Assembly: GCA_018881555.1 (NCBI GenBank)
Contig: JACAXG010000060.1
Location: 3,286,001 to 3,350,000, forward strand
From: Amblyornis subalaris
Taxonomy: Eukaryota; Chordata; Aves; Passeriformes; Ptilonorhynchidae
DNA: 64,000 bases
Direction: 5' to 3'
Shown here piece by piece: positions 1 through 12,700 of this stretch. The translations under genes were made by a program, and so were the position numbers. The notes beneath the pieces are model-generated. The model was not told the origin of the DNA, did no database searches, and was given only the letters and a program-made list of their open reading frames with translations. Each line of letters opens with the position of its first letter. Positions within the stretch are counted from its first letter, which is position 1.

Positions 1-605
1 GTTAGGGTTCAACTCAACATGTCTTACTAAGGACTAATTTTCACTGGATCAGCATGAAACGTTTAAGCTTGAAATACTCTTAATGAAAACCGCCTGGTTT
101 TGAAAGCTTCTCTTTTCAGACTGATCATTTCTTAGCCATCAGAGATTAGCATGGTAAGCCTTTCAGTGGAAATATGAGCAAGAGCCACTCAGAGCTCCTC
201 CCTCTTCTCCTTTTTCTTTCTTCCACTCTGCTCTAAAGCTGTTCCACAAGGAAGTGGTGATGACATAAAAAAAATTTCCAAAAAGGTAGAAATGAGCATG
301 TCCTCAGTCACATAACTTTGAAAGTACTATATTGAAAGTCATATTCTGAATTAATCATATAAAAATTAATTAAACCAAAAGTAATTATTTAAGGCAAATT
401 TTTTGCTTCTAAAATTTTTGATTAAAGAAAATTTTTATCATCTGTTTCATACTTAGGAAAAGTCAGGAGGATTATCACTGTATATAGTTTCTTTCAAAAG
501 AATGTAAGTCAGTACTACCTTTAAGTAATACACACATAATTCTAAAGTATTGCTGACCCGTAAGAGAAAAATCAACCTTTAAATGGTAAGAAACCAAGAA
601 CCCAC
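1..605 (-). other. ABCB10: ABCB10 intron 7 (partial)
   Basis: AT-rich intron running off the left edge. I see no exon, repeat family or conserved element in it. Confidence 0.8.
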
Positions 606-701
606 CATTAAATGGAAGTTGGGGCTTCCTTTCAATAAGTTCCCAAAGACGTCCACCAGCACCTAGTCCTTTCATCAGCTCAGAATAAAAGGAACTTAGA
701 C
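606..701 (-). CDS. ABCB10: ABCB10 coding exon 7: linker to the ATPase domain
   Basis: 96 bases, phase 1 at both ends; acceptor TTGTTTAG, donor GTGGGT. It encodes [20 protein letters not shown] through LPFN, the linker just before the nucleotide-binding domain. The next exon, which should carry the A-loop and Walker A, is left of base 1. Frame continues open into the intron, so the GTGGGT donor was set from phase and family alignment. Confidence 0.92.
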
Positions 702-3700
702 CTAAACAAAAAGGAAAACAGTATTATGCATCCATATGGAATGGAAGACATAGGAGAGATAAAATTAGCATTATAGTTTTCAACAGCAGCATTGAAGGAT
801 CAGATGTGTAGGGAATCTTTTAGTCCAACACACCGTTAAACATTTTAAGTTAAATCCTATCTAGTCTCATTTGAGAGCTACCAATAACCCTTATTCACAG
901 TTCTTATTTATATCTGTAAAACAAATCACTCTGAAGAAAACAAAACGTTTTCATTCACCTGTCAGGAAGAACAGCATCCAACTCTAGGAAAACAGCTTTG
1001 CATTCAACCAGCNATATTTCCAGATCATTCAGTAGAAGGGAGCATTCTGAATGCTCTTCTTTGTCACATAGGCTCACACTAGTACAGGGGAGCCTGACTG
1101 AGTCAGCCACAGCAGACAGAGGGCACAAAACCTAAGGCTGAAGTGACGCTTGAGAAGGTGTGTGGAGAATGGACGATGGAAAGAAATGTGTCTCCCATGT
1201 CAGTATGCTTCAAGCATTAGTGGAGAAAGCAAAAGCTAAGGATGAGGCCTGCAAATAGTACTGGGTCCCAGCTCTTAGCAGCTGTGTAAAGCATCTTGGA
1301 GGTAGCTTAGCTGAAGGGCTTTCCAGCTGACAAACACAGAAACCAACATAGAACCAAAAATTAAGTAATACATAGTACATAAATATAAAATGTCCAATTT
1401 CGTAATTTTTTGCGTGTCTTTCAAAAGAAAGACACCAATTTCAAAATCTTTGAATTCCAACAGAATAAACATACTTACACCTTAAAATTCTTACAGTGTT
1501 AAGAGTGATTTCAGGAGAGCAGAAANCCCAAGGTGTATATATAAAAAATATGTATATATAAATTTATATATATATATATATAAAAATATATACATAAAAA
1601 GAGGGTTTACTGGTTTATTTTTGCAAAGCAACAAGCCCAGCTCAAGGTCAAGAGTCTGCAAGTGTAGGCAGGGTGTTTCATCATGCTGCTGCTGAGGACT
1701 ATCTGAAAGCTTGCAACACAAGGCACTAGCCATGGTGAGAAGCTGTCTGCTTGGAAAAAAGAGCCAAAGCATCTACATCCTAGAGCAGAGCATGGGTGGG
1801 AAGGAATAAGCCTCACAGAACAACATCAAACTCAAACACTGAGGTTAGCAAATTCACAACCACTCGTAAAAAAAGCGTTATATAATATGGACAGAAAGTA
1901 CAAATTAGAAACTGTTTTTAATTTTCATAACCCATGTTCTATGTTTGGTAGAAAACTTGACAAACTTACAACAAAAAGGGGCAAAGTCACAGATTATGCA
2001 GTGAACTTCACGGTTCATTGCATGAACTCATATATGAATTGATGATATATACAGAGCAGACAGCACTTGGAAGATTTATATGCCTTGTAGGCATCTAGGA
2101 ACACAGGCCTCTTGTGGCAAGACACCTCTGCTTCAGGGTCCCCACGAGAATGAGCTCTGTGTAGAACTACATTTTATAATAATCTGAAGTAGAATTTAAA
2201 AATATGTTTTTATAGGAAATAAAAATTAATACAATGACATTCTTAGCAGTGCTTCTAACCTTCATTTATTTAACATTAACTTGTCCCATGTTTTCAAAGT
2301 GCCAGGTATCTCTCCATTGACCAGACTTCAATGATTTAAGCAGAGAAGAAAGGGGTTTGGTAGTTGGAATGGGTGCCACTGGAATTTTGATATACAAGGG
2401 AGCGGGTTTTGTAAATTTTGACCTCAGGCACATCTTTGTGCTTCCCACGATATCAGGCCTAGTCTTAAAAAAGAAGAATACAGGCAAGCTGCATCACCCT
2501 CCCTGTCTATCAGGAGTAACAGACTCATTTTAAAGAAGAATGCTTCCAATAAGTTGTCAAACTTCCAAGCACCTTATCTTCAGTTTTGCCGTATGCAGTC
2601 ATGAAGACAGCTCTGTCAAACAGATGAACAGCTTGTTTCTGGGCCAGTAGATTACAGAGTGTGAGCTTCAAAGAGGAGTCAATGAGTAAGGAAAACCAAA
2701 AGGTTAGCACCAGAGTGCAGTGTTATGCTGGCACTTGGTTTACTCTTTCAGTTCAGGACACTCTATACTGAAATACAGNTAAATTCTATGTGCCTTTCTA
2801 AATAGAATATGCTTAACACAGACCCACATATTTTATTTCTTTACACAATACAACAAGTATCTTAATTTAGGCCTAAAGAAAATTAAAGTAATATATACTG
2901 TCACATGCACACATTGGAAAAAAACCACCTTTCTTTTGGGGAAAAAGAAGGCCCATATTAAGTTATAGATTATTATATTCCTTAACTTTTTAAAATAAAT
3001 AAATTATGATTTCTTGAGCAGTTCACTTGGAAGAGACTTTTTAAGAAANCCAGATCTTTTAAGAGCTTCTTCCCTCCAGCCCCCATAATGACTGTAATGC
3101 TTTGAAGCGAAGAAAATCAAATTTCCCATTCCATACCTCCAATGCTTATTCCAACCCAGAAAGCATACATTAGGAAAGATGAGAGTTCACCAACTGTCAT
3201 GTAGGCACTGCCCATTAGCAATCCTCCTTTGTATAATACTGAGAGGACAATTAAGTTTCCAGAAAGGCCAGTCTAAGGAAAAAGAAGAAAAGGCAGATTT
3301 TGTCACATACATCTTAAATTTCATCCTCTAAAATGTTGTTCCAGCATTTTCCTTGTAATGAAAAGAACTCTCACACTATAGGTATCTAGGTTTTTGGAGG
3401 ACTGAGGTAAATTCAACAGTTCTAAAGTAAACCCAGCCAACAGCCATACCGGCATCCAGTGGCACTGTGCTATCCAACAAGCATTCAAAAAGCAAGCAAC
3501 TCTTTTTTGGCTTCTTTTTCCCTCAGGATGGAAAGGAACACTAAACATTATTCTCACCTNTCATTAACAACAAAAAATTGATAGTCTGCAGTTATGTTCC
3601 AGTTTTAGAATTCGATTAAACAAACAGTTATGAAAAAATGCAGTTCAAACCTCCCTCCCCCACCTGCACACTCTCAGCTTCCTATGCATTGATGCTCCTC

Positions 3701-6700
3701 TCAGGAGCCAAACCTCTAAAATACTAACGNTAGGGAAAGGTTTCCACTCGTTTAGTTCCTTGAACAGAAGGTGTGGTCTCAGATAAGTAGTCCCCAGCTA
3801 TGGGGCATGCGGCAGAAATAGAGGCTTAAAGTGAATTTATCACACCACTTTATCTAGAGATGCAGTTTCACAGCAATTTAGACTGATTTAAGTCCAGTCT
3901 TCTCATAGTTTTATGTAGGTTAAATTTATTCTCAATCATTTATTTGCAGATTTTTAAGTACCATCACGAATTTTAAAATAATTGACACTTTGCATAACAT
4001 GGTTGGCTTACTTTCATTAAAATGTACTTACTGCTCCAAAGAAGCCTGCCCGAGCTAGTGCCTCTTTTCTAGCCAGCTGTAGCACATAATCAACTTTATT
4101 TGTGTACTTCTCCATTTCAGCCACTTCTTGCCCAAAAGCTCGAACTGTTCTGATGTTTCCAATACGCTCTTCAGCTAACTACATTGAAGCAAAGCACAAA
4201 ACAGATACACAGAGACACATAATTTGAAATGTTCACATTACAGAACATATGAAAGTTAAACCAGCATCACCATACTAATCTACATATCTTTGGATAGCAC
4301 TGGAAAATTTCTCATGCCTTCCTCTCCCAATCCCAATCCCCCTTTTTTAAAATTCTATTAAGTTAAAAGTAAACTGCATGCTCAAGGCAGTTTTAAAAGA
4401 ACCTCAAGATGATCTTAAGTGCTAGCAGAGACAGAAAAATATAAAAGTAGGGTTAAAAAATTTCATGTGAACAACACCCATAGGGAAATTATTATTCACA
4501 ATAATTTGCAATAACAACACGGGAAGGAAAAAAATAAAGAATATTCTGTTCTATGTTAAATAATGCAAAAAAGCCTGCAGTTATTTCCTAAAACAATTCC
4601 ATTCATTTGATCAAAGCAACACTGGGAATTAATTTAGCCCAACTGCTAATGTCTCACTTCACCTCAGTATTTTAACTTCTAAACAGCAAAGTATTAATTC
4701 TAAAATACCCTGACTGTAACCAATTACACTCCATTGTTAATGGACATTGTGATGGTCTTAGAAAAAACAAGGCCCCCTTTTGTAAGTACAAGTAGGATAT
4801 AAAAATATAATTCTCCTTCTTCCANCCCCCATTCAACATGAAAATTTGAATGGAACACAACAATAGCTTGTTCATATGAAGTCCCACACCTGGTTTACAA
4901 AGGCATGAGCTTCCCATCAANACAGTATGAGGAAGACACACAGAAGATGGCTAATATTCCTTTTGCACAGCCAGATTGCAGAAGTCCTACAAAAGACATC
5001 CCAAGTTTGTAACAGCTGACAACTGTGACTAATTTAACTAGAGCTTTCCTAATTATATTTCTGTGCTCCCTAATGATGTTTCCCCACCCTCAGCCTTTGA
5101 GGAAAAGGCCACCATCACTACTGTTCTCTGATAGTGCTTTGGAATATTTTAGTGCAGAAAGCAAACATAATGTAGGGCCCTCTACAACAGCCTCTAAAGA
5201 AACAATAGATTCCTCTACTTTCCTCCCAGATATCTGGGTGTGTGCCAAGATGCCCAGAAACATCTAAGAAATAAGCCCCATAAACATTCAAGAGCTGACA
5301 GTAAGGTCAAGCGTCAGGGATGCACTCCAGAGAAGGACTTGCTAGCAAAGGAAGCATCCATCTAGGATAGTTCTGACAGTCTCAACTTCATAACCCATCC
5401 AAGAAAAGTGTTTTTCAAACCCAGGTACCAAATCACACAGGACTACATATGCTGGTTTTTTACGCTCTCACAAAGCTAAAGCCTAGCCTCCTTATCGTTT
5501 CCTACAGTTCCAAATTCTCAAGGCCTAGTGGTCTGCATTATATTGTTACGGACAATGGAAGCATGGCTCTTTTTGAGATCCGTGAACAAGTGTTACTGAC
5601 ATTTACCTTTCGTAGTATTCAGATGCAAAACTACAGGGTCAACAATGAACAGTACGATTGTCTTCAGAAGATCTGAAACTTCAGAGATATTAACCTAAAT
5701 ATACTAGAGCAACTTTGAAGTTAACTAAAAAGCATCTGTTGAAAGGTTACCTGTGTTGCTTCTGCAAGAGAATCTTGGGTCATTTTTGTAAGTTTTCGCA
5801 AGTATCTTCCATAAATCACAGCCAGGACAGCCAAGGGTGGCACAACACTCAGAACAAATGCAGCAAGGCTAGGGGACACAAAAAACTAGAAGAAAAAGGT
5901 ACTGTCAGAGTTCAGCATTCAGATTAAAAATAATTCCTGGAGTACTGAAGGCAACTTTCCTTGCCACTTCTCTAAAACTAGCAGGATTGTAATTTAGTGC
6001 TGCCATGCTTTCATTTATCATGTTTNATTTTTTTCCTGGCAAAATATCCATTATTCCACAGCATTTGGGAAGTATCCTGTGATTAGAAAAAAGGATTATA
6101 AACAAAGCCATCTGCATTTAATTCCTAGCTTTCTCACTGGTTTGCTGTGTGGTCTAAGTCAAGTATCTTAACCCGCCAGTAAACAGGCCTACCAGGAAAT
6201 CTCCTGGGATGCTGAAAGACATAAGCTATTATACAGTTTCTAAAGTGCTTTCACAACTGTTAAATAGATGGTGTAATACAGAAAGTCTGAGTAGAGAAAT
6301 ATTATATAGTACTTCTGGGTAACTGAGGAACAGATGGAGTCACCAGTACTTTCCAGCACCCACGAATGGTTGGAACAACGTATTTAATTTACTGCTGCAA
6401 ACCTTATCACTTACAACAATCATCATCAAAGCTCTTAAAGAGGTTCTCTTCATAAAATTTACTGAAATTAGATCTAATGTGTTTTAGTTTCAGCTTGCAT
6501 TCTGTATTGAAAACAAAAATCTCCAGAAAAATTCAAAATCAATGTAACAGGCTTTGTAATTATTTCATTATAATACCTTCTTTCTGGGCCAGCTTTCATA
6601 GTCCACCTTTTAGTACCACCTCATGGCAGTATTTCAGAGCAGAATGCATTATATAAAGTTATCTCATTTAACCTACGGTAAGATAAAACCTTAGACTCTC

Positions 6701-9700
6701 TTTGTAAGAGAGTACAGAAAGTCATAATTCTTATCAGTGACAAAATACTAAAGCTTTAAAGCTTCATAGTGGAAACTCTTAACAGTTTCTAATAATGTCA
6801 ATATTGGAAGCTTATTTTTATGAGGAGACTTTTTACTATCTGTTTTTACCTCCAGGTAGACAGCAGAAATTAATACACCTTCATTTAAGATAATTGCAAC
6901 CAACATATCTTTTCTCGGATAAGCATAAAAAAAATAGTGCCACAAAAAAAAACACGGAGAGAAGTCAGATTTTCACATAAACCAACTGACCATCAAGGAA
7001 TATTAACTGATGCACTGCACTGAAGCCTTTATTAACAAGCTTCCTACATAAATATATTCTTTACTGACAGACTAAAGCAGAAAGACTAATACTTGTAAAA
7101 ATCCTCTGCATTAATTAGATATGCAGTGCTGCCTTTGTTCACCCAGGCTTTAATTAGAATCAACCAACTTTAATGACTTTCATATCAGACCCTTCATAGT
7201 CTATTTCTCCTACAACCATGGGAACATTATCACTGATTTTAATATCTACAGTAAGAATGGAATTAATCTATTTGCCTACTACATATTGCTTGATAACTTT
7301 GGGCAGCAACAGTAGCTAATTTCAACGCCTGATCCTTCAAATTTTGTTTGTGAGTAAACATGCAGTGGCTACAGGCACATTGCCTATTGCAATAATCCAT
7401 GCATCTGGTGTAGATAACCAATGAAATACACCTGTATCCAAGAGCACCCAATTGCTCCTGGACTGACTCACACTCACCTAATACAACTGAAACAAATGTG
7501 AAAGTACAAGAAGTGTCAAGCAGGTAAGAGACCACCATACCATCATTCCAACCCCCACAGATGCTTGTGCTCCTGCCCTGAGCCCATCTGAAAGGTTTTC
7601 AGTCACTGAGCGGCCCAGGAGGGCTGTATCTGAAGATAAGCGGTTTATCAGCTCTCCTGTTCTGGTCTTGTCAAAGAAAGCAGTTTCTTGCTTTAGAATA
7701 GAGGAGAACATGGTTGCTCTCAAATGTTTCACAATTCTTTGTCCTGTCAGAAACAGAAATCAGTCAAGCACGGCACACGAGACTTTACACAGACACCAAC
7801 AATATAAAAATCAGATGACNGCACAGCACTGAACAAGGCACATTACAGGGTTTTAATACACCAGAAGAGAGTCTGGTAAAATCTGTTAGATGAGATCTTC
7901 AAGATCTCACCTAACAGTAAATAAAAATGAACCATCATTCCAGCATATTTATCTTTGCACTATTAGTTTACCTTTGCTCTGGTAAAAAAAGCTACTGATT
8001 CCAAGAGGATTTCTTGGCCATTGCCAAGAATTTATTTAAGATCATTAGATATCCTGACTCTGCAAAAACTCAAGATGACTCTCAGTACCACTTTTTTGCT
8101 TCTGTTTTTACCTGCAGTCTGCATGAGGTAGACACGAGTAGCATTAGCAGCAGCACCACATAAAAAGATTCCACTCAGCAAGGCACACAGGCTGGTCAGG
8201 CTGTCAGTGAAATCCTCACTGGGATTTGTATAAATAATGTCAATAACTTTCCCCATAAAGAAAGGAGCTGACATGGTAATGACACTGGAAACTGCCAGAA
8301 AGCCAACAGCAGCTGCAAATCAACAACAAAAAAGAAAGTTATTCTGAGCTTACAAGATCATTAATAGTACAAATGAAATGATTTTTCACTTGAAATTTCT
8401 ATTAAGCTTGCGAGTGCCAACTGAAATAATCAGTGCTCTTTCACGCCCAGTTCTGAAAAGAGTATTTTAAGTCACTGTATAAATTAACTTAGGCAAGGCA
8501 CATTTTAAGACCCTGAAAGCCTCTGTATACAATCACAGTCCTGGAATCGCTTCTCTCATCTAATCTTGAACAGCACCATCCAACAAGTTTAACTTTACAC
8601 AGATGTCACCCCTAGAGAGCATTAACAGTTACCAAATTCTNACACACAATCCTTCAACTCCTGTTTGGCTTGGGTTTTATTATTCATGCTTGTTACTGTA
8701 TGAAAGCTTCCAGTTGTCTGTTTTTCGAGATAACAATGGACTGAAGTAAAGATCTGATCTGAGAACCATTTAAACTGTGCAATTTTATTGGGGGTAAAAA
8801 AAGAGAAACCAACAAAAAAATTAGATTTTCTCTTGACTGATAAAATTTATAAACATTTATTTTGTTTTACTCTTTGCTATTGTTGGTCTAAAATAAAAAT
8901 AGCCTAAGTTTTAATTAGAAGTATATTTGCTGATGAGCAGAGCTCTTAAATTCCAGTTGCAGGATCACCCATGGAACAATCTGTGTAGCTGTTTGAAGGT
9001 GTATCACAAAGTATGAAAATCACACTGGATCAAGGCTTAGCCAAGAAATTTCTTTGCAGATTTCTTGAGCCAAGAACACAGTTCAATTTTAAAAAGGCAA
9101 GCTAAGCTTGGAAGGCTGAGAGCTAGAAAAGAACACATCTTAATTGAAAACTGAACAAACTTGATATGAAAACCACGAAACCACAACAAACAATGACATT
9201 TATACAGCATAATTTTCCAAGAGCCAACCACACGCTTAAAGCAACCATTCATAGGATGGCTACAAAACTACTAGCAGATAATGCCTTTGAAGGCAAAAAG
9301 ATACTGTGCTGAAAGTTCTGAAGTTGCCTGAATTTTACGTCCAATTCTACTAAGCTTCTTGTATCGCTTCTATGATGAAGACAGCAGCCAGCCTCCCAGC
9401 AGCACACTACTGTAAGCAATATTTCTAACACCAGACATAGATGGTTTCATGCCTCTTACCACCTCCACACACATGCAGAAAGATTTGTTTCAGTCTTTAC
9501 TTTCAGTGTAAATACAGCTGTGTATCTATGAGGAATAATTCAGAATTCAAAAAATGCATACCCGCAGCCTGTGCTTCTTATTAAAGATTTGTTTGCAATC
9601 TTTCCCTTGTGTTACCCTCAGGCCAGCAAGCAGGTGAAAGAAAAAGGATTTGGATCTTTAACTTGAAGCTATAGAAAGTATAAGAAGCCAGAGCAGAAAG

Positions 9701-12700
9701 GGAAAACTTCCTGCTGCAAACTTACATGATCTATGCCTTAGGCACATCTCACAACGGTATTATTTACTAGCTAAAAATTCATGAATGACCTTACTAACAG
9801 GCTGGCAGCACTGGTGTATTCAAGCTGTGAAGCAGCAGGGAAAAGTCCAACAAAAACCAGGTAATTTCCTGTCAGGAAAAGCTGGTTTGTCTCCAAGGCA
9901 GCTGGAGATGGACAAAACCATTGATTATAAGCACAGTACTGCATGGCAGCTCAGTCTCCATTAGCCCAGACAATTTCTCAGCTAAGGATGGAACAGGACA
10001 TATGAACTGCAGATATAAATATTCACAGAGGGAAGAGGACTGTATGGCTAAAACCATGTTTCTGGCCAGTGGCTTGGATTTATCTTCAGCTCTTCTTCAT
10101 TCAAACTAGCATAGGTTTCTCTGTAATTACTTCCAACAGCCTTAACTGAATGAAAAACAAATACTAGTACCTAAAACAATCTGAAAACTACTGAACTAAG
10201 CAATATACCTGTCTTCATTAATATAACCAGACATCATATGAAAAATAAGGTTCCCTAATTGAACGTTGATCCAGCAGACCAACTAGAAAANAGCACAGTT
10301 GCCAAGTGATTGATTTTTTTTGTTTCTTTGTTTCAAAACATTGACTAGTTGAAAAAATAGTAACCAGGAAACACTCGTTCCATCTCCTCATTCAAAGGAG
10401 CTGTCATGGTGGTAAGTGGCTGAAGGGAGGAGTTCGATGTGTTCAGCAACCAGATATGAAGACACTTCAGTGACACTGAAGGTTGTTACTGATACAAGAA
10501 AAAGGTCAGAGTAAGCTCTAGTATTAGTTCCACGTGGCTTACTCTGTTACCCAGAAAATTATGTCAAACAAAAGAGTGTATTTTTAAAGCTTTATTTTTT
10601 AAAGTAAATCTTTTTTTGTAGGCTATGAGATGACAATAAAGAAAATGTGAGGCAGATCGGTGGCACCAGGACTTCAAAGCAGCAACAGAAGCAACGGCAA
10701 GGCAAGCTGACTGCAGCAGCAGCTGAGCAGCCCTCTTATAAATGTTAGGCACACATTTTGCTTGTCCACTTGCACAGAAATCCAGGTTGCTGCACAAAGT
10801 GATGCCTTTATCACTATTAAGATCAACACACTCTCTGCTAGGGCTAACGTGGGCTTGCTTCTTGACAGCAGACCTGCAACTTCATTCAAGGACAAGGAAT
10901 TGGTTGCCGACTGATAAACCAGGATGTTTACAAGCATCTAAGCAGAGCTATTGGAAACCTCTCTTCAGAATGTGGACTAAGGGACTCCAAAGAGTCATAA
11001 ATTAATCTTCTACACACAAAAACACCACCAAGAGAGTGAATGTTTCTAATCTGGCTGGTTCTTAGCAGAGCATCCTTCTCACCCAGTATAGTNTGTGGAA
11101 GGGTATGAAGACAAAAAATTACTTGCAAGCCTGTTTGGAGAGGAGCTGTTTTAAAGACAAATACATAANGATTTTACCTCAGATGAATTAAGATCATCCA
11201 AGCCAACCAGGGATGAAAAACAGAAAAATGAGGTATTGATGATATTTGGCAGTGCACAGTAACCCAACAACAGGTCACAGCAGAAAGTTTTTATTACTCC
11301 ATAAGCTATGAATGTTACCCCCTGAAATCCTTTAAGTATTGTATTGGTTTCATTTAAATACAGGGGGGCTGGCAGGTCAGAAGCAAGCTTTGGATTTGTG
11401 AGAAGTATCTTTTTACCAGTAACAATGAATGTCTGTCCTTTACCAATTATCTGTGCTGTTTTATTTAGTACACGGGGATTTTTTTTAGATCAACGCTGAC
11501 TGGCTTTCCACAAGAGCATTTGGAGTGATGAGCAAAACCTACCACATTATCACGTGCATGCAGAAAGATCAGGGTCTTCAGTTGGTCTTTTACGGGAGAA
11601 AGATGCACTGGTAAATTTTATATTTGTTGGTCAAGTAAGGTCCATTTCCTTTTGGTGGACCCTGGTCCACAACAAATTTTTTGGATTAATATAGGGACAT
11701 TGAAGGACTGGTATGAACCCTGCAAAGAGTGAGCTCTGAAAATATTCATTTCAAGATAAAAATCTTCTTCCAGAGTACATTGTAAGCACTTCAAGATACT
11801 CTGTGTCGTTCTAGGTTAGGTATAGGTTCCGTGGTTTTCTTTCTGTGTTAAAGTAAATTCATACATGACATCTGCACTGCACCTGTTATCATGCAAGAAG
11901 AACCTCTCAGAACCACCCTCCTTACATTGTTAAGAACAACTACGATACTGTGCTCGGAAAAAAAAATACAGTTCACCAAATGTTAGAAAGTAACAAAATA
12001 ACTCTAGGTTTGCAGGAGAGTACAGCTTCTTTTTTTACCATGCATTTAACATTAAAGTATTTAACTTGCTCATATTTACCTTGTATAGAAGACATTGTTT
12101 ATGTCAGACCAACCTAGCTACTACTCCCTTTTATCTCCATCCACAATTCACACAAATAATACAGCAACAACATTCCCCAAAGAAATTAAGCTTTAAGCAC
12201 CTAACTGATCACAGTGATAAGCAGCTACTGTTTCTGCAATGTCTTACTTAAGTAGTTTCGTTAACAGATCACTACCAGTTTAAAATAAGCAAGTGTCACC
12301 AATTAGCCACAGAAAAACAAACTTACTGTGATAAAGCTGCGAGGCTGCTTGGACTTTTGGTGAGTTTCATACCAAGCATTGACAAAGTCAGAAGAAAAAC
12401 AACAAAAAGCATGTAGCCTACGTTTTTTTGGCACACTGCACATGAGAAAACAATCAGTAAGTTACCCCTGCATATATATACATATAGGAATTACGATTAT
12501 AAAACCACAAGAATTGCCTTAACAAAAAAAATAAAAATCAAAGTGCATCACCTGATGTAATTTTTAAGGCACAGGAAAATCCGATTATGAATTAGGCAGT
12601 GCTCTTCTGACTTAATAGCAAATTTTAATCCATAGGAGAGCAGCTATTACAAATTTGCCAAAAAATACCAAATAAATCTGATGAAATAACATTTCTTAAA

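Larger units (their letters stand above)
3273..8111 (-). other. ABCB10: ABCB10 introns 2-5 (between listed exons)
   Basis: Introns at 3273-4031, 4179-5750, 5886-7540 and 7744-8111. All are AT-rich and bounded by the splice sites given under the exons. I recognise no transposon copy, RNA gene or extra exon in them. Confidence 0.85.
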